64,000 nt of DNA from Alkalibacterium sp. (GCA_020832185.1 JAFIFE010000021.1:1-64000), one strand, 5' to 3'. Counted from the first letter of the stretch, positions 27,171-38,349 are shown. Program-made: numbers and translations. Notes: a model not told the origin generated them from the letters alone.

Positions 27171-27890
27171 ATGAGTACACATATTGAAGCAAAAAAAGGG
27201 GAAGTCGCAAAAACAGTTTTAATGCCGGGCGATCCATTACGTGCGAAGTACATTGCTGAAACATTTTTAGAAGACGTTAAACAATATAATACAGTGAGAA
27301 ATGCATTCGGCTATACTGGAACGTATAAAGGCCATGAAATTTCTGTTCAGGGAACTGGGATGGGTATTCCTTCGGTAATGATTTATGGAGAAGAACTCAT
27401 CCAGGAATACGGGGTTGAAAACCTCATTCGTGTCGGTTCTGCTGGTGGAATGAAGAAAGAAATCAAAATACGTGATGTTGTACTGGCTCAGGCTGCTACG
27501 ACAGACTCTAGTCTGCATCGTCATATTTTTAACAACCAAGTTGACTTTGCACCTATAGCAGATTTTGATTTACTGAAACATGCTTATGATGTAGGTACTG
27601 AAAAAGAAATGAGTATTCGAGTAGGAAATGTCTTAAGTGCGGACCGTTTCTATAATGAAGAGTTAGACAAGAAAAAATTAGCTGATTACGGTGTACTGGC
27701 TGTTGAAATGGAAGCAGCGGGTTTATATTCCTTAGCAGCTAAACACAACAAACGGGCATTGGCGTTGCTTACGATCAGTGACCATTTACTGACCGGTGAA
27801 GAAACGACTGCAGAAGAAAGACAAACGACTTTCGATGACATGATGATTATTGCTTTAGAAGCGGCTTTAAGAATGGAAGCTCAAAAGTAA
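27171..27890 (+). CDS. deoD: Purine nucleoside phosphorylase DeoD
   Basis: DeoD splits purine (deoxy)nucleosides with phosphate to free base and (deoxy)ribose-1-phosphate, working as a hexamer. [16 protein letters not shown], the phosphate-binding RVGSAGG, and the nucleoside-binding VEMEAAGLY and [10 protein letters not shown] are present. The length of 239 residues is standard. It has a strong GAGGAGAG and follows yozE by 23 nt. In the cytosol it could act on nucleosides released by the secreted nucleotidase encoded at 8463, an inference. Confidence 0.96.
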   Translation: MSTHIEAKKGEVAKTVLMPGDPLRAKYIAETFLEDVKQYNTVRNAFGYTGTYKGHEISVQGTGMGIPSVMIYGEELIQEYGVENLIRVGSAGGMKKEIKIRDVVLAQAATTDSSLHRHIFNNQVDFAPIADFDLLKHAYDVGTEKEMSIRVGNVLSADRFYNEELDKKKLADYGVLAVEMEAAGLYSLAAKHNKRALALLTISDHLLTGEETTAEERQTTFDDMMIIALEAALRMEAQK

Positions 27891-27918
27891 TTCGGGCATA
27901 TTAGAAAAGAGGAATATC

Positions 27919-29412
27919 ATGCAGCAAGAACCAGAGACACAAAAAGAGACTAAAAAAGTCAGTCTGTCTTTATATGTAGGTTCTTTACTAATAGTACTCG
28001 TCGTTGGTATTTTAGGGACAGCGGCAAGTTTAAACTATTTTCAGGACTCTGCTGATCAAGACAATCCCCCGTTGACTGAAACACTAACGGATTCAGACGG
28101 TTTGGAAACCACTCAAGTAGCTGATTTTCAGCCGATCGAAGAGATGTATACGATATTAATGACGCAGTACCTGGAAGAAATAGACTCGGCTGTTTTAATC
28201 GAAGGTGCGCTGGAAGGAATGGCCGATGCTATAGATGATCCCTACACTGAGTTTCTTGATGAAGTAGAAGCCACCTCAATGGATGAAGATATCCAAGGCT
28301 CTTTTGAGGGAATCGGTGCGGAAGTCATGAAAGAAGGCGAGTACGTCCGAATTGTTTCTCCAATAGCAGGATCACCTGCTGAAGAAGCCGGACTTATGCC
28401 AAATGACTACATTGTTGAAGTGGATAACGAGTCCGTCGCTGACTTGAATATTAATGAAGCTGTCGCTTTGATTAGAGGAGAGCAAGGGTCTGAAGTCGAA
28501 TTGCTGATTTTAAGAGGAGACAGCGAGTTTACAGTGACAATTACAAGAGATTCTATTCCTGTTGAATCGGTAAGGTTCGAGCTTGATGAAGATAATCCGA
28601 CGATTGGCTATGTTCACATCACTAATTTCAATATGCCTACCTATGAAGAGTTAGTTGAAGCGATTGAAGAACTGCAGGGACAAGGCGCAGAACAGTTCGT
28701 TTTTGATGTGAGAGGAAATCCGGGAGGGTTACTCAACTCGGCTATACAGATCTCGAACATATTTGTAGAAGATGGCGAGAACATCATGCAGTCTCAAGGA
28801 AGAGATGAAGATCCCTTTATTTATACCGCTAATTCAGATGAATATGGCGACTTTAAATTCACTCAGCCTAGTGTTCTGCTGATCGATGGTGGGAGTGCGA
28901 GTGCTTCTGAAATCCTGGCTGGGGCAATGAGTCAGTCTGCGGATATTCCATTAATCGGGACGTCTACTTTTGGAAAAGGAACAATACAGAATGTCCTTCC
29001 TCTATCGGGCGATGGCGAAATCAAGTTTACTGCCGGAAGATGGCTGACTGCTGACGGCGATTGGGTCAGTGAAGAACCACTTCAGCCAGATATTGAGGTG
29101 GAAATGCCTGAATATCAGAATTTCCTGATAATCAATCAGGAGGAGACGTATCAAGAGGGAGACGTATCTGAAGAAGTTGAAAATATCAACGGCATACTGG
29201 ACGCTTTAGGTTATGATGTCGGTGAAGTGGATAATTCATTTGATTCAGAGACGGTTGAAGCTGTCGAAACATTCCAGAGTGAAAATGAGCTGGATACAGA
29301 TGGCATTGTAGAAGGACCCACAGCTAGAGCTTTAATTGATGCATTAAGAGAATTGATCAATGAGAATGATACGCAATATAACAGAGCGGTAGAGTATTTG
29401 TTAGAAAATTAA
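27919..29412 (+). CDS. C-terminal processing protease CtpA (S41 family) with PDZ and peptidoglycan-binding domains
   Basis: This membrane-anchored serine protease trims or degrades extracytoplasmic proteins. A single membrane anchor lies at about residues 15-38. A PDZ domain (about 120-200, with AGSPAEEAGLMPNDYI) is followed by the S41 core with GGSASASE (catalytic Ser, near residue 325) and STFGKGTIQ (catalytic Lys). The C-terminus holds a peptidoglycan-binding-1 type repeat (GYDVGEVDNSFDSETVEAV). It is the last gene of the ypmS cluster. Confidence 0.94.
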   Translation: MQQEPETQKETKKVSLSLYVGSLLIVLVVGILGTAASLNYFQDSADQDNPPLTETLTDSDGLETTQVADFQPIEEMYTILMTQYLEEIDSAVLIEGALEGMADAIDDPYTEFLDEVEATSMDEDIQGSFEGIGAEVMKEGEYVRIVSPIAGSPAEEAGLMPNDYIVEVDNESVADLNINEAVALIRGEQGSEVELLILRGDSEFTVTITRDSIPVESVRFELDEDNPTIGYVHITNFNMPTYEELVEAIEELQGQGAEQFVFDVRGNPGGLLNSAIQISNIFVEDGENIMQSQGRDEDPFIYTANSDEYGDFKFTQPSVLLIDGGSASASEILAGAMSQSADIPLIGTSTFGKGTIQNVLPLSGDGEIKFTAGRWLTADGDWVSEEPLQPDIEVEMPEYQNFLIINQEETYQEGDVSEEVENINGILDALGYDVGEVDNSFDSETVEAVETFQSENELDTDGIVEGPTARALIDALRELINENDTQYNRAVEYLLEN

Positions 29413-29422
29413 ACATAATAGG

Positions 29423-29482
29423 TGGAGAGAGAAAATTAAGTCTGATTTTTAATCAACTTATTTTCTTTCTCTCTCTTTTTTG
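29423..29482 (+). terminator. Terminator after ctpA
   Basis: A long stem, GAGAGAGAAAATTAAGT against ACTTATTTTCTTTCTCTC with one mismatch, is followed by six T. Confidence 0.8.
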
Positions 29483-29533
29483 GTGTAAAATAAGAAGAGA
29501 TGATTACAAGTAAACGAGAGAGTAGGGAACTAA

Positions 29534-30151
29534 TTGAGTGAATCCTCTTATGAGCCGCGCAATGAACGGTACGGCAAGAAAAATAGAAAAAATAACCGGG
29601 CGAAGAAAAGTTTTGCCCAGGAGCTAGTCAGTACTTTTCTTTATATTATCGTCATAACAGGGATTTTCGTGGGTATACGAACCTTTCTGTTCGCGCCGGT
29701 AAGTGTAGAAGGAGATTCAATGAATCCGACATTAGAACATGAGGACCGCTTACTCTTGAATAAGGTGTCTTCCGTCGACCGTTTCGACATTGTCGTGTTT
29801 CCTGCTCCTGAAGATCCAAGTAAGCAGTACATCAAACGTGTTATAGGTCTGCCAGGGGACGAAATCGATTACCGCGACCAGGAGTTATACATCAATAATG
29901 AGCTGGTCGACGAGTCTTATATCGATTTATCTCAGGAGAGTGACGAAGTGGCTGCCTATTATAATGGAGATTTCAGTTTAGCTTCTTTACAAGGAGTAGA
30001 TTCAGTACCTGAAGGAATGCTATTTGTGATGGGAGACAATCGTGTGAACTCTAAAGACAGTCGGTCCTTTGGCTTTATTGAAAGTGATTCTGTCATTGGA
30101 GAAACGAGCCTGCGCATTTGGCCGATCGACCGAATTGGAACTGTTGATTAA
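29534..30151 (+). CDS. Signal peptidase I
   Basis: The enzyme removes signal peptides from exported proteins on the outer side of the membrane. One N-terminal membrane anchor (about residues 31-53) is followed by the catalytic S62 in VEGDSMNPTL and K101 in QYIKRVIGLPGDE. Box E is MGDNRVNSKDSRSFG. The start is TTG with AGGGA upstream. At 205 residues it is of the short Gram-positive (Sip) type. A lepB-rbgA-rnhB order is common in lactic acid bacteria. Confidence 0.95.
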   Translation: MSESSYEPRNERYGKKNRKNNRAKKSFAQELVSTFLYIIVITGIFVGIRTFLFAPVSVEGDSMNPTLEHEDRLLLNKVSSVDRFDIVVFPAPEDPSKQYIKRVIGLPGDEIDYRDQELYINNELVDESYIDLSQESDEVAAYYNGDFSLASLQGVDSVPEGMLFVMGDNRVNSKDSRSFGFIESDSVIGETSLRIWPIDRIGTVD

Positions 30152-30186
30152 ATAAAAGGATAAATAAACGAAAGAGGACTGATTAC

Positions 30187-31053
30187 GTGCCGATACAATG
30201 GTATCCAGGTCATATGGCGAAAGCCAAAAGACAATTTTTAGAAAAGTTAAAATTAGTAGATGTCGTATATGAGTTAGTAGATGCACGCATTCCCTATTCC
30301 AGTAAGAATCCGGACATTGAAAAAATTATTGGAGATAAGCCTCATATCATTATTTTAATGAAAAGTGATCTGGCGGATCCAAGACGTACCGGAGAATGGG
30401 TAAAGTACTACGAAAATAAAGGGATTCCAGCTATCTCGATCAATGCTAAAGAAGGTCAGGGGCTTAAGGAAGTTCTGAAATTGACGAAAGAAGTACTCAA
30501 GCCTTTCTTTGATAAAAGAGAGAGCAAAGGGATGAAACCACGAGCGATACGAGCAGTCTGTGTGGGCATACCGAATGTCGGGAAATCGACACTGATCAAC
30601 CGGTTTGCTCGTAAAAACATTGCTCAGACAGGTAATAGACCCGGTGTGACAAAAGCTCAGCAGTGGATCAAGTATGGGAAAGAGCTTGAATTACTCGATA
30701 CTCCAGGAATACTCTGGCCTAAGTTTGAAGACCAGGAAGTGGGAAGAAAACTGGCGGTGACAGGTGCTATCAAAGATACGCTGCTTCATTTAGATGAAAT
30801 AGCCTTATATGCGATGGCCTTTTTGAAAGAGAATTACCCTCAAGTCATCACCGACCGCTATCATTTAGATGAGAAGCAGGAACAGGAAGAAGAAATGCCG
30901 GAATTATTAATGTCTATCTCTCATAAACGGGGATTTAAGGATGATTATGACCGTGCAGCTAAAACCGTCATTTACGAAATAAGAAATGGACAGTTAGGAA
31001 GAATTACATTTGAGAGACCAGAAGATATCACAACAGAACCCACAGACCATTAA
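30187..31053 (+). CDS. rbgA: Ribosome biogenesis GTPase RbgA (YlqF)
   Basis: RbgA helps finish the 50S ribosomal subunit. It is a circularly permuted GTPase: the G4-type motif (MKSDLAD) and G5 come before G1 (GIPNVGKST) and G3 (LLDTPGILWP). PGHMAKAKRQ at the N-terminus is typical. GTG at 30187 is the start, with AGAGGA before it. The gene overlaps the start of rnhB by 44 bp, suggesting coupled translation. Confidence 0.95.
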   Translation: MPIQWYPGHMAKAKRQFLEKLKLVDVVYELVDARIPYSSKNPDIEKIIGDKPHIIILMKSDLADPRRTGEWVKYYENKGIPAISINAKEGQGLKEVLKLTKEVLKPFFDKRESKGMKPRAIRAVCVGIPNVGKSTLINRFARKNIAQTGNRPGVTKAQQWIKYGKELELLDTPGILWPKFEDQEVGRKLAVTGAIKDTLLHLDEIALYAMAFLKENYPQVITDRYHLDEKQEQEEEMPELLMSISHKRGFKDDYDRAAKTVIYEIRNGQLGRITFERPEDITTEPTDH

Positions 31054-31807
31054 GCAAATCAAAGCGTTTTTAGCCGAACATGAGACTTTGCCGGCTGATC
31101 GTTTAAATGAGCTGGAGAATGATTCACGAGCAGGCGTACAAAGTGCACTTAAAAGCTGGAACTTAAAAAGAGAAAAACAGATCAAGCTGCTTGAGCAGTT
31201 TGACCGTATGCAGCAGTTTGAAAGAAATGCCCGACTTAAAGGGGCGTCTTATATAGCTGGTGTGGATGAAGTCGGTAGAGGACCGTTAGCTGGCCCTGTT
31301 GTGTCTGCAGCTGTGATTTTGCCTCCTGATGCTGATCTAGTAGGGATCAATGATTCCAAACAATTGAGTTTGAAGGATAGAGAATATTGGGCAAAAAAAA
31401 TTAAAGAACAGGCGGTGTCTATCCGTTATGCAGTTGTTTCAGCTGAAGAGATAGACCGTCTTAACATTTACCAGGCGACTCGTGTGGCTATGAAACAGGC
31501 GGTGATGGAATTGTCACCCCAGCCAGATCACGTACTGATCGATGCGATGCAGATCGATGTACCGGTATCTCAAGAGAAAATTATTAAAGGGGATGCCAAA
31601 AGTATTTCTATCGCCGCCGCATCAATTATCGCTAAAGTCATCAGAGATAATCTGATGAAAGACTATGATGAAAAGTACCCAGGTTACGGCTTTGGCAATA
31701 ATGCCGGATACGGGACTAAGGAACACTTGGAGGGCTTAAAGCTGCTTGGCCCAACGCCTATCCATAGAAAATCCTTCAATCCAGTGAGTGCTTATTTTAA
31801 AAATTAA
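31010..31807 (+). CDS. rnhB: Ribonuclease HII
   Basis: The enzyme cuts the RNA of RNA-DNA hybrids and single ribonucleotides in DNA. The catalytic motif AGVDEVGRGPLAGPVV is present, with the further acidic residues in SKQLSLKDRE and VLIDAMQID. An N-terminal extension of about 80 residues before the catalytic domain is usual in Firmicute RNase HII. The TTG start at 31010 (AGGAAG upstream) lies inside the end of rbgA. A terminator follows before dprA. Confidence 0.93.
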   Translation: MRDQKISQQNPQTIKQIKAFLAEHETLPADRLNELENDSRAGVQSALKSWNLKREKQIKLLEQFDRMQQFERNARLKGASYIAGVDEVGRGPLAGPVVSAAVILPPDADLVGINDSKQLSLKDREYWAKKIKEQAVSIRYAVVSAEEIDRLNIYQATRVAMKQAVMELSPQPDHVLIDAMQIDVPVSQEKIIKGDAKSISIAAASIIAKVIRDNLMKDYDEKYPGYGFGNNAGYGTKEHLEGLKLLGPTPIHRKSFNPVSAYFKN

Positions 31808-31815
31808 TTATTTTC

Positions 31816-31864
31816 ATGAGTTTTTATCTATTTCGATAATGAGATAGATAAGAACTCATTTTTT
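31816..31864 (+). terminator. Terminator between rnhB and dprA
   Basis: ATGAGTTTTTATCTAT pairs with ATAGATAAGAACTCAT (one G-U) across a 12-nt loop and is followed by five T. Confidence 0.82.
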
Positions 31865-31881
31865 AATTGGAGGAATAGCGT

Positions 31882-32751
31882 ATGGAATGGTCAGAATTGG
31901 ATTTGAAATTGAACCAGATTGCTCATTGCCCGTTTTTAACATATAAGGAGAAATGGCTGATAGCTCTCGAACAGCTTCCCGAACTGGGGGTAATCAGTCA
32001 AAATTTAGACACGACTAGGAGAGTAGCAGGTCTCAAACGAGCTTCTTTTTTGCGTTATGAAAAAAATATGCCTATAATGCAACTAACCACGCAGTATAAT
32101 AAGCAGTCTATTCACTGTATATCTATCTTATCGCCACTTTATCCTGTTCAGCTAAGGTTTTCATATGAACCCCCACTCATGCTTTTCTGTAAAGGGGATA
32201 TTTCATTGCTATCCAGGACGCTTCTGGGAGTTGTTGGGGCAAGAGAGTGCACCAGCTATTCTGAAACAGCGCTCAAATCAATACTACCTGACTTGAGCGC
32301 ATCTGGAGTTGGGATAGTAAGTGGCTTAGCCAAAGGTGTCGATGTAATGGCTCATAAGCAAGCCATGAGTAATGGCGGGCAGACACTAGCTGTTATAGGG
32401 ACCGGACTGGATAAAGTATACCCTGCAGCGAATAAAGAGACGCAGGATAAGATGTGTCAAACCCAGCTTGTTATATCGGAATACCCTCTAAATACACCGC
32501 CTAGAAAACACCATTTTCCTGAAAGAAATCGTATCATTGCAGGACTCTCAAAAGGGGTATTAGTTATCGAAGCGAAGAGACGGAGCGGCAGTTTGATCAC
32601 TGCTCGATTAGCATTGGAAGAGGGACGAGATGTGTTTGCCGTTCCCGGACCTATAGACAGTGAGTTGTCGACAGGATGCAATGATCTGATAAAAGCTGGA
32701 GCGATTCCTTGTACAACAGGGACGGATATCCGTGATGAATGGGGCATTTAA
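31882..32751 (+). CDS. dprA: DNA processing protein DprA
   Basis: DprA loads RecA on incoming single-stranded DNA during natural transformation. The Rossmann-like core has GVVGARECTSYSE, VSGLAKGVDVMAHKQA, VIGTGLDKVYPA, FPERNRIIAGLSKGVLVIEA and GSLITARLALEEGRDVFAVPGP. The start has GGAGG upstream. The 289 residues cover the core and an N-terminal helical part. It is followed by topA in the order usual for the group. Confidence 0.95.
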   Translation: MEWSELDLKLNQIAHCPFLTYKEKWLIALEQLPELGVISQNLDTTRRVAGLKRASFLRYEKNMPIMQLTTQYNKQSIHCISILSPLYPVQLRFSYEPPLMLFCKGDISLLSRTLLGVVGARECTSYSETALKSILPDLSASGVGIVSGLAKGVDVMAHKQAMSNGGQTLAVIGTGLDKVYPAANKETQDKMCQTQLVISEYPLNTPPRKHHFPERNRIIAGLSKGVLVIEAKRRSGSLITARLALEEGRDVFAVPGPIDSELSTGCNDLIKAGAIPCTTGTDIRDEWGI

Positions 32752-32786
32752 TTAGTGAAAGAAGTAACAATAATTTATTTTCTAAG

Positions 32787-32816
32787 TTGACAAATCTATT
32801 TCATATGACATATGAT
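32787..32816 (+). promoter_or_regulatory. Predicted promoter of topA
   Basis: A consensus TTGACA (32787-32792) and TATGAT (32811-32816) are 18 bp apart, about 90 bp before the topA start. Confidence 0.72.
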
Positions 32817-32907
32817 GGTAAACGATTCTTTGATTTCAAGCCTCCAGGCCAAATAGTCAAAGAAAGTTCTCGTCAAATGAATGCAAAAAAAGGGAGGAGC
32901 CTGCTAC

Positions 32908-34977
32908 TTGGCTTTTAAATATCTAGTAATAGTAGAGTCGCCTGCTAAGGCAAAAACAATCGAAAAATATTTAGGACGTAATTATAAAGTTGTCGCCAGT
33001 CTAGGCCATATTCGTGACTTACCGAAAAGTCGGATGGGTGTAGATTTTGAAAATGATTATCAACCCGATTACATCACGATTCGAGGCAAAGGACCGGTAA
33101 TCAAGGAATTGAAGAAACATGCAAAAAAGGCTGAAAAAGTATTTCTTGCAGCTGACCCGGACAGAGAAGGGGAAGCTATTGCATGGCATTTAAGTTTTCT
33201 GCTGGATTTAGACAACACTGAATTAAACCGTGTTGTATTCAATGAAATCACTAAAGATGCCGTAAAAAATGCATTAAAGAATCCCAGACGTTTAAATGAA
33301 GATTTAATTGATTCTCAACAAGCGAGACGAGTGCTGGACCGTATAGTAGGTTATCAGATCAGTCCGCTTTTATGGAAGAAAGTAAAGCGTGGACTTAGTG
33401 CAGGACGTGTTCAGTCTGTCGCGCTTAAGATGATCTGCGATAGGGAAAAAGAAATAAAGGACTTCAATCCTGAAGAGTACTGGACACTTGAAGCCAATTT
33501 TCTTAAGAAAAGAAGCAAGTTCAAGGCTAATTACTACGGATTGAACGGCAAAAAAAGTGAGCTGCCAAATGATGAAGCAGTGCAGAACGTACTCCAGAAA
33601 ATCGATCAGGATGGCGATTTTGATGTTCTTAAAGTAGTCAAAAAAGAACGAAAAAGAAATCCGCACCCTGCGTTTACAACCAGTAGCCTGCAACAGGAAG
33701 CTGCCGGTAAAATCAACTTTAGAACCCGTAAAACAATGATGACTGCTCAACAGCTTTATGAAGGGATTTCTCTTGGAAGAGGGGGAGCAGTAGGGTTGAT
33801 TACCTACATGCGTACAGATTCTACCCGTCTGTCAGATACAGCCAAAGCAGAAGCGAATGAGTTGATCGTCAGTGAATACGGGAAAGAATATGCAGCGACT
33901 TCTCCTAAAGCTGCTAAAAATAAAAGCGGAGCTCAGGATGCGCATGAAGCGATCCGTCCGACTAGTGCCGCAAGAAAACCTGACGATATCAAACAGTATT
34001 TGACTAAAGATCAGTTCAAACTCTATCAGCTTATCTGGTCTCGTTTTATTGCCAGTCAGATGAAACCGGCAGTATATGACACTATGCGCGTCGATATAGA
34101 GCAAAACAGTGTCATGTTCAGAGCAAATGGATCGAAAGTTAAATTTAAAGGGTATCAGATGGTCTATTCTGAAGCGAAAAAAGAGAAAGACAATATGCTG
34201 CCTGACCTTGTAGAAGGAGATGTCATTAAACTGGAATCTCTGGAACCAAGCCAGCACTTCACTCAACCTCCGGCAAGGTTCAGTGAAGCAACCCTGATCA
34301 AGTCGCTTGAGGAAAATGGGGTAGGAAGACCATCAACGTATGCTCCAACACTGGAAACCATCCAGAGACGGTATTATGTGACGCTAAAAAACAAACGATT
34401 CGAACCTACTGAGCTAGGGGGCATCGTGAACGAAATCATTGGTGAATTTTTCCCTAATATTGTAGATGTGAACTTTACTGCCAGTATGGAGAAAGATCTG
34501 GATGCAGTTGAAGAAGGAAAAAAAGAATGGGTAGAACTGATCGATCAGTTTTATCAGCCGTTCAAAAAGGAAGTAACGATTGCAGAGAAAGAATTGGAAG
34601 AAGTCGAAATTGAAGACGAACCAGCGGGATTCGACTGTGAAAAATGTGGATCACCGATGGTCATCAAGATGGGGAGATACGGAAAATTCTTTGCCTGTTC
34701 AAATTTCCCTGACTGTCGCAATACCAAAGCGATCGTTAAAAAGTTAGGCGTCACTTGTCCGTTATGTAAAAAAGGAGAAGTCGTCGAACGGAAATCCAAG
34801 AAAAATCGTATTTTCTACGGGTGTGAACATTATCCTGAATGTGAATTCACTTCATGGGATAAACCAGTTGGACGAGACTGTCCAAAATGTGATCATTACC
34901 TCGTCGAAAAGATTACCAAAAAACAAAGCCAGGTCAAATGTTCTAATTGTGATTATGAAGAAGAACTTCAAAAATAA
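32908..34977 (+). CDS. topA: DNA topoisomerase I
   Basis: Topoisomerase IA relaxes negative supercoils. The Toprim domain starts with [17 protein letters not shown] and has [14 protein letters not shown]; the catalytic tyrosine is in TYMRTDSTR. The C-terminus has three C4 zinc ribbons (CEKCGSPM...; CPLCKKGE...; CPKCDHYL...). The start is taken as TTG at 32908, with GGGAGGAG 8 nt upstream; the product then begins [11 protein letters not shown], agreeing with the family. The ATG at 32881 has no ribosome binding site. Length 689 residues. Confidence 0.95.
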   Translation: MAFKYLVIVESPAKAKTIEKYLGRNYKVVASLGHIRDLPKSRMGVDFENDYQPDYITIRGKGPVIKELKKHAKKAEKVFLAADPDREGEAIAWHLSFLLDLDNTELNRVVFNEITKDAVKNALKNPRRLNEDLIDSQQARRVLDRIVGYQISPLLWKKVKRGLSAGRVQSVALKMICDREKEIKDFNPEEYWTLEANFLKKRSKFKANYYGLNGKKSELPNDEAVQNVLQKIDQDGDFDVLKVVKKERKRNPHPAFTTSSLQQEAAGKINFRTRKTMMTAQQLYEGISLGRGGAVGLITYMRTDSTRLSDTAKAEANELIVSEYGKEYAATSPKAAKNKSGAQDAHEAIRPTSAARKPDDIKQYLTKDQFKLYQLIWSRFIASQMKPAVYDTMRVDIEQNSVMFRANGSKVKFKGYQMVYSEAKKEKDNMLPDLVEGDVIKLESLEPSQHFTQPPARFSEATLIKSLEENGVGRPSTYAPTLETIQRRYYVTLKNKRFEPTELGGIVNEIIGEFFPNIVDVNFTASMEKDLDAVEEGKKEWVELIDQFYQPFKKEVTIAEKELEEVEIEDEPAGFDCEKCGSPMVIKMGRYGKFFACSNFPDCRNTKAIVKKLGVTCPLCKKGEVVERKSKKNRIFYGCEHYPECEFTSWDKPVGRDCPKCDHYLVEKITKKQSQVKCSNCDYEEELQK

Positions 34978-35008
34978 ATAATGTAAGACTGCGTGCAGTC
35001 TTGACCCT

Positions 35009-35058
35009 TTAAAAAAGATCTTTCACCATTGACTGCAGTGGGTGAGAGATCTTTTTTT
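35009..35058 (+). terminator. Terminator of topA
   Basis: AAAAAAGATCTTTCACC pairs with GGTGAGAGATCTTTTTTT, followed by T. The rest of the gap to xerC (35059-35264) shows no gene. Confidence 0.88.
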
Positions 35059-35264
35059 GTATGTAACATCTATTAAAATCTGAAAATGGGAAGAAATTCA
35101 ACAGGGTAATGTTTAATTTCCAGAAAAAGTGTGCATGGAACTCACTTACAGTCAATGTAATGAATTGAATGAAGATAACTGCCTGTGATTAGTCCAGCGT
35201 CGATCCAGTTCATGCTTAAAGCCCCTCTATATGGTAGAATAGAGAAGATGGAAGGTGAGGATGT

Positions 35265-36167
35265 ATGGACAATAAATGGCTGAAGTTGTTTTCAGATTAC
35301 TTAAACAATGAACGACACTACTCTGCGCACACCAATCAGGCCTATATGGATGACATTAAAGCGTTCACGGCTTTTTTACGGGAAACGGGGGAAGAAGACC
35401 TGCTTGCGGTAAACTTGTCAGATGCGCGTATTTATTTAAGTTATTTAACGGATAAAAAATACGCTCGAGCGTCTATATCGCGTAAGATATCCAGCTTACG
35501 TGCGTTTTATCAGTTTATGCTGAACAATGAAATCGTTTCGGACAATCCGTTCTCCTATCTGCATGTGAAAAAAAGAGGATCCAGGTTACCTACATTTTTC
35601 TACGAAAAGGAAATGACCGCTTTGTTCAAAGCAGCCGAAGGAGAAAAACCGCTGGATTACCGTAATCAGGCTCTTCTGGAACTCTTATATGGCACTGGAA
35701 TCCGTGTAAGTGAGTGTCAAGGGATTAAAGTGGACGATGTCGATTTTTCAATGGGGATGCTTTTTGTGAAGGGAAAAGGGAATAAAGAACGCTACATTCC
35801 TTTTGGTCATTACGCTAGTGAAGCGATCAAAGCCTATCTAACAGACGGACGAGACGTCGTTATGACTAAATACTCTAAAGACCATGACTATTTGTTTATT
35901 AATCATCATGGGGAGCAGATCACTCAAAACGGCATACATTATGTTCTTACTCAGCTGATTAAAGAAAGTACTTTGACAAATAATATTTCTCCCCATATGC
36001 TGAGACATACATTTGCGACGCATCTTTTGAACAATGGCGCAGATATACGAACCGTGCAGGAACTTCTTGGGCACAAGAGTCTTTCTTCGACACAAGTGTA
36101 CACGCATGTCACAACTGAACATTTGCAGAAAGATTACGATGCTTTTCATCCGAGAGCCAAAGGGTAG
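35265..36167 (+). CDS. xerC: Tyrosine recombinase XerC
   Basis: XerC resolves chromosome dimers at dif with XerD. The N-terminal SAM-like DNA-binding domain (about 1-90) is followed by the catalytic domain with the first Arg in GTGIRVSE, HMLRHTFATHL, GHKSLSSTQVYTHV (active Tyr). The length of 300 residues is typical. The usual trmFO gene between topA and xerC is absent here, and codY is not found after hslU. Confidence 0.93.
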   Translation: MDNKWLKLFSDYLNNERHYSAHTNQAYMDDIKAFTAFLRETGEEDLLAVNLSDARIYLSYLTDKKYARASISRKISSLRAFYQFMLNNEIVSDNPFSYLHVKKRGSRLPTFFYEKEMTALFKAAEGEKPLDYRNQALLELLYGTGIRVSECQGIKVDDVDFSMGMLFVKGKGNKERYIPFGHYASEAIKAYLTDGRDVVMTKYSKDHDYLFINHHGEQITQNGIHYVLTQLIKESTLTNNISPHMLRHTFATHLLNNGADIRTVQELLGHKSLSSTQVYTHVTTEHLQKDYDAFHPRAKG

Positions 36168-36340
36168 TCTGAGTTTGAGACGATTTCAGTAAGAATTCGT
36201 GACTATTCAGTGTAAATCTTAAAGAGTGCTAATAATTTAATCATCCTTCTTTACTTTGAATGAAAAAGAGATTAAATTGGATAAGGAACATAGCTTACAG
36301 AGCTGACAATGAGTTAAGAAATGAATACGGAGGTTTCGAC

Positions 36341-36880
36341 ATGACAGAATTTCATGCAACAACGATCCTGGCCATTCAACACAATGGAGAATGCGCAATG
36401 GCAGGAGACGGACAAGTAACGATGGGTGAACAAATCGTTATGAAAGGAACAGCACGTAAAGTCCGAAAAATTTATAACAATGAAGTGTTAGTCGGATTTG
36501 CAGGAAGTGTGGCAGATGCGTTTACTCTTGAGGAGAAATTTGAAGGCTATTTAAATCAGTACAACGGAAACTTGATGCGTGCAGCGGTTGAGTTAGCCAA
36601 AGAATGGCGAACAGATAAAATGATGAAGAATCTGGAAGCTTTACTAATCGTAATGAATAAAGAACAGATGCTGCTGATTTCTGGTAATGGAGAAGTCATT
36701 CAGCCGGATGATGGAATCTTAGGTATTGGTTCAGGTGGAAACTTTGCCCTTTCAGCTGCGAGAGCATTGAAGAAATATGGCAAAGATTTATCAGCTGAAG
36801 TCATTGCAAAAGACAGCTTGACGATTGCAGCCGACATCTGTGTGTACACCAACCATAATATAGTGACCGAAAAACTGTAA
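36341..36880 (+). CDS. hslV: ATP-dependent protease subunit HslV
   Basis: HslV (ClpQ) is the proteolytic chamber of the HslUV protease. The start at 36341 has GGAGG upstream; earlier in-frame codons have none. The product starts [13 protein letters not shown], and the usual active threonine lies within the ATTI segment. [22 protein letters not shown] and [14 protein letters not shown] are family signatures. It overlaps no neighbour; hslU follows 13 nt later. The 5' region holds one GAGTGCTAA (36223-36231), half of a CIRCE heat-shock operator; the other half is missing. Confidence 0.95.
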   Translation: MTEFHATTILAIQHNGECAMAGDGQVTMGEQIVMKGTARKVRKIYNNEVLVGFAGSVADAFTLEEKFEGYLNQYNGNLMRAAVELAKEWRTDKMMKNLEALLIVMNKEQMLLISGNGEVIQPDDGILGIGSGGNFALSAARALKKYGKDLSAEVIAKDSLTIAADICVYTNHNIVTEKL

Positions 36881-36893
36881 GGAGAATGTATAA

Positions 36894-38321
36894 ATGAGAG
36901 CGAGAAATGATTTAACACCAAGAGAAATAGTTACACGATTAGACGAATACATTGTAGGCCAGAATGACGCTAAAAAAGCAGTAGCGGTTGCTCTTCGAAA
37001 CCGATACCGTCGCTTAAAACTGGACGATGAGATGCAGAAGGAAATCACGCCTAAGAACATCCTGATGATAGGTGCGACTGGTATTGGGAAAACAGAAATC
37101 GCGAGACGTTTAGCGGCAATCGTGGCTGCCCCATTTTTAAAAGTGGAAGCTACTAAATTTACCGAAGTAGGTTACATCGGACGAGATGTTGAGTCAATGG
37201 TCAGAGATTTGACTGAGTCTTCGATTCAAATCGTTAGAGAAGAATACCGCAGAAATGTGAAAGGCCGTGCCGAAAAACGAGCAATCGAGCGTGTAGCTAA
37301 GGCACTGGCACCTGGAATCAAGAAAGAAAAAAGTGGCTATGACAACAATCCACTAGCTGGAATGTTTAAAGGAATGGGTATGGACCCTAATCAGTTTGCT
37401 CAAAATAATGAAGATGAAGAAGAAGAAACAGTCACGTCTGATATTTCTTCTAAACGTGCAGAACTGAAAGAACAAATTTCTAAAGGGATGCTGGATAGCC
37501 GCGAAGTTGAGATCAAGGTGATTGAAAAGAAAAAGACAACCAGCAATCCAATGAGTGCTCCAATGGAATCCATGGGAATCGATCTTTCAGAAACATTGGG
37601 CCAATTAACACCCACTAAGAAAGTGAAACGTAAAGTCACTGTCAAAGAGGCCCTGGATATTTTCACTGAAGAAGAAGCGGATAAACTGATCAATCAGGAA
37701 GACATCAATGCTGATGCGGTTCATTTAACTGAAAATTCTGGAATCATCTTTATTGATGAAATCGATAAAATCACGTCAAATGGTCAGCAAAACAGTGGTC
37801 AAGTTTCTCGTGAAGGCGTTCAGAGAGACATTTTACCTATTGTTGAAGGATCGTCTGTCAAAACTAAATACGGAACAGTTAACACTGACCATATCCTGTT
37901 TATTGGATCAGGGGCGTTCCACTTGTCTAAACCTAGTGACCTGATTCCTGAGTTACAGGGACGTTTTCCGATTCGTGTGGAGCTGCAGGATCTAACTAAG
38001 GACGATTTTGTCAAAATCCTGACGGAACCTCAAAATGCGCTGATCAAGCAATACCGTGCACTGCTTGATACTGAAAATATTGAAGTGGTCTTTACAATGG
38101 AAGCTATTGAAAAAATTGCGGAAATTGCGTTTGAAGTGAATGAATCCACGGATAATATTGGTGCGAGACGTCTGCACACTATTTTAGAAAGACTGCTTGA
38201 GGATCTACTATTTGAATCGCCAGACATGAGTATGGGTGAAGTTAAAATCACTCAGAAATATGTCGAAGACAAAATCGGTCATATCGTGGAAGATAAAGAC
38301 TTAAGTCGTTATATTTTATAA
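36894..38321 (+). CDS. hslU: ATP-dependent protease ATPase subunit HslU
   Basis: HslU unfolds proteins for HslV. The Walker A is [15 protein letters not shown], Walker [11 protein letters not shown], and the intermediate I domain (about 110-240) is Glu-rich. The pore segment and the sensor regions are in place, and the C-terminus ends DLSRYIL, as needed to dock into HslV. Length 475 residues. It ends at a bidirectional terminator. Confidence 0.96.
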   Translation: MRARNDLTPREIVTRLDEYIVGQNDAKKAVAVALRNRYRRLKLDDEMQKEITPKNILMIGATGIGKTEIARRLAAIVAAPFLKVEATKFTEVGYIGRDVESMVRDLTESSIQIVREEYRRNVKGRAEKRAIERVAKALAPGIKKEKSGYDNNPLAGMFKGMGMDPNQFAQNNEDEEEETVTSDISSKRAELKEQISKGMLDSREVEIKVIEKKKTTSNPMSAPMESMGIDLSETLGQLTPTKKVKRKVTVKEALDIFTEEEADKLINQEDINADAVHLTENSGIIFIDEIDKITSNGQQNSGQVSREGVQRDILPIVEGSSVKTKYGTVNTDHILFIGSGAFHLSKPSDLIPELQGRFPIRVELQDLTKDDFVKILTEPQNALIKQYRALLDTENIEVVFTMEAIEKIAEIAFEVNESTDNIGARRLHTILERLLEDLLFESPDMSMGEVKITQKYVEDKIGHIVEDKDLSRYIL

Positions 38322-38349
38322 AAACAGATCAATTCCCCTAATAAAATAG

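Noticed and set aside
36223-36231. Full CIRCE heat-shock operator upstream of hslV
   Set aside because: Only the right half GAGTGCTAA is present; no TTAGCACTC lies 9 nt before it.
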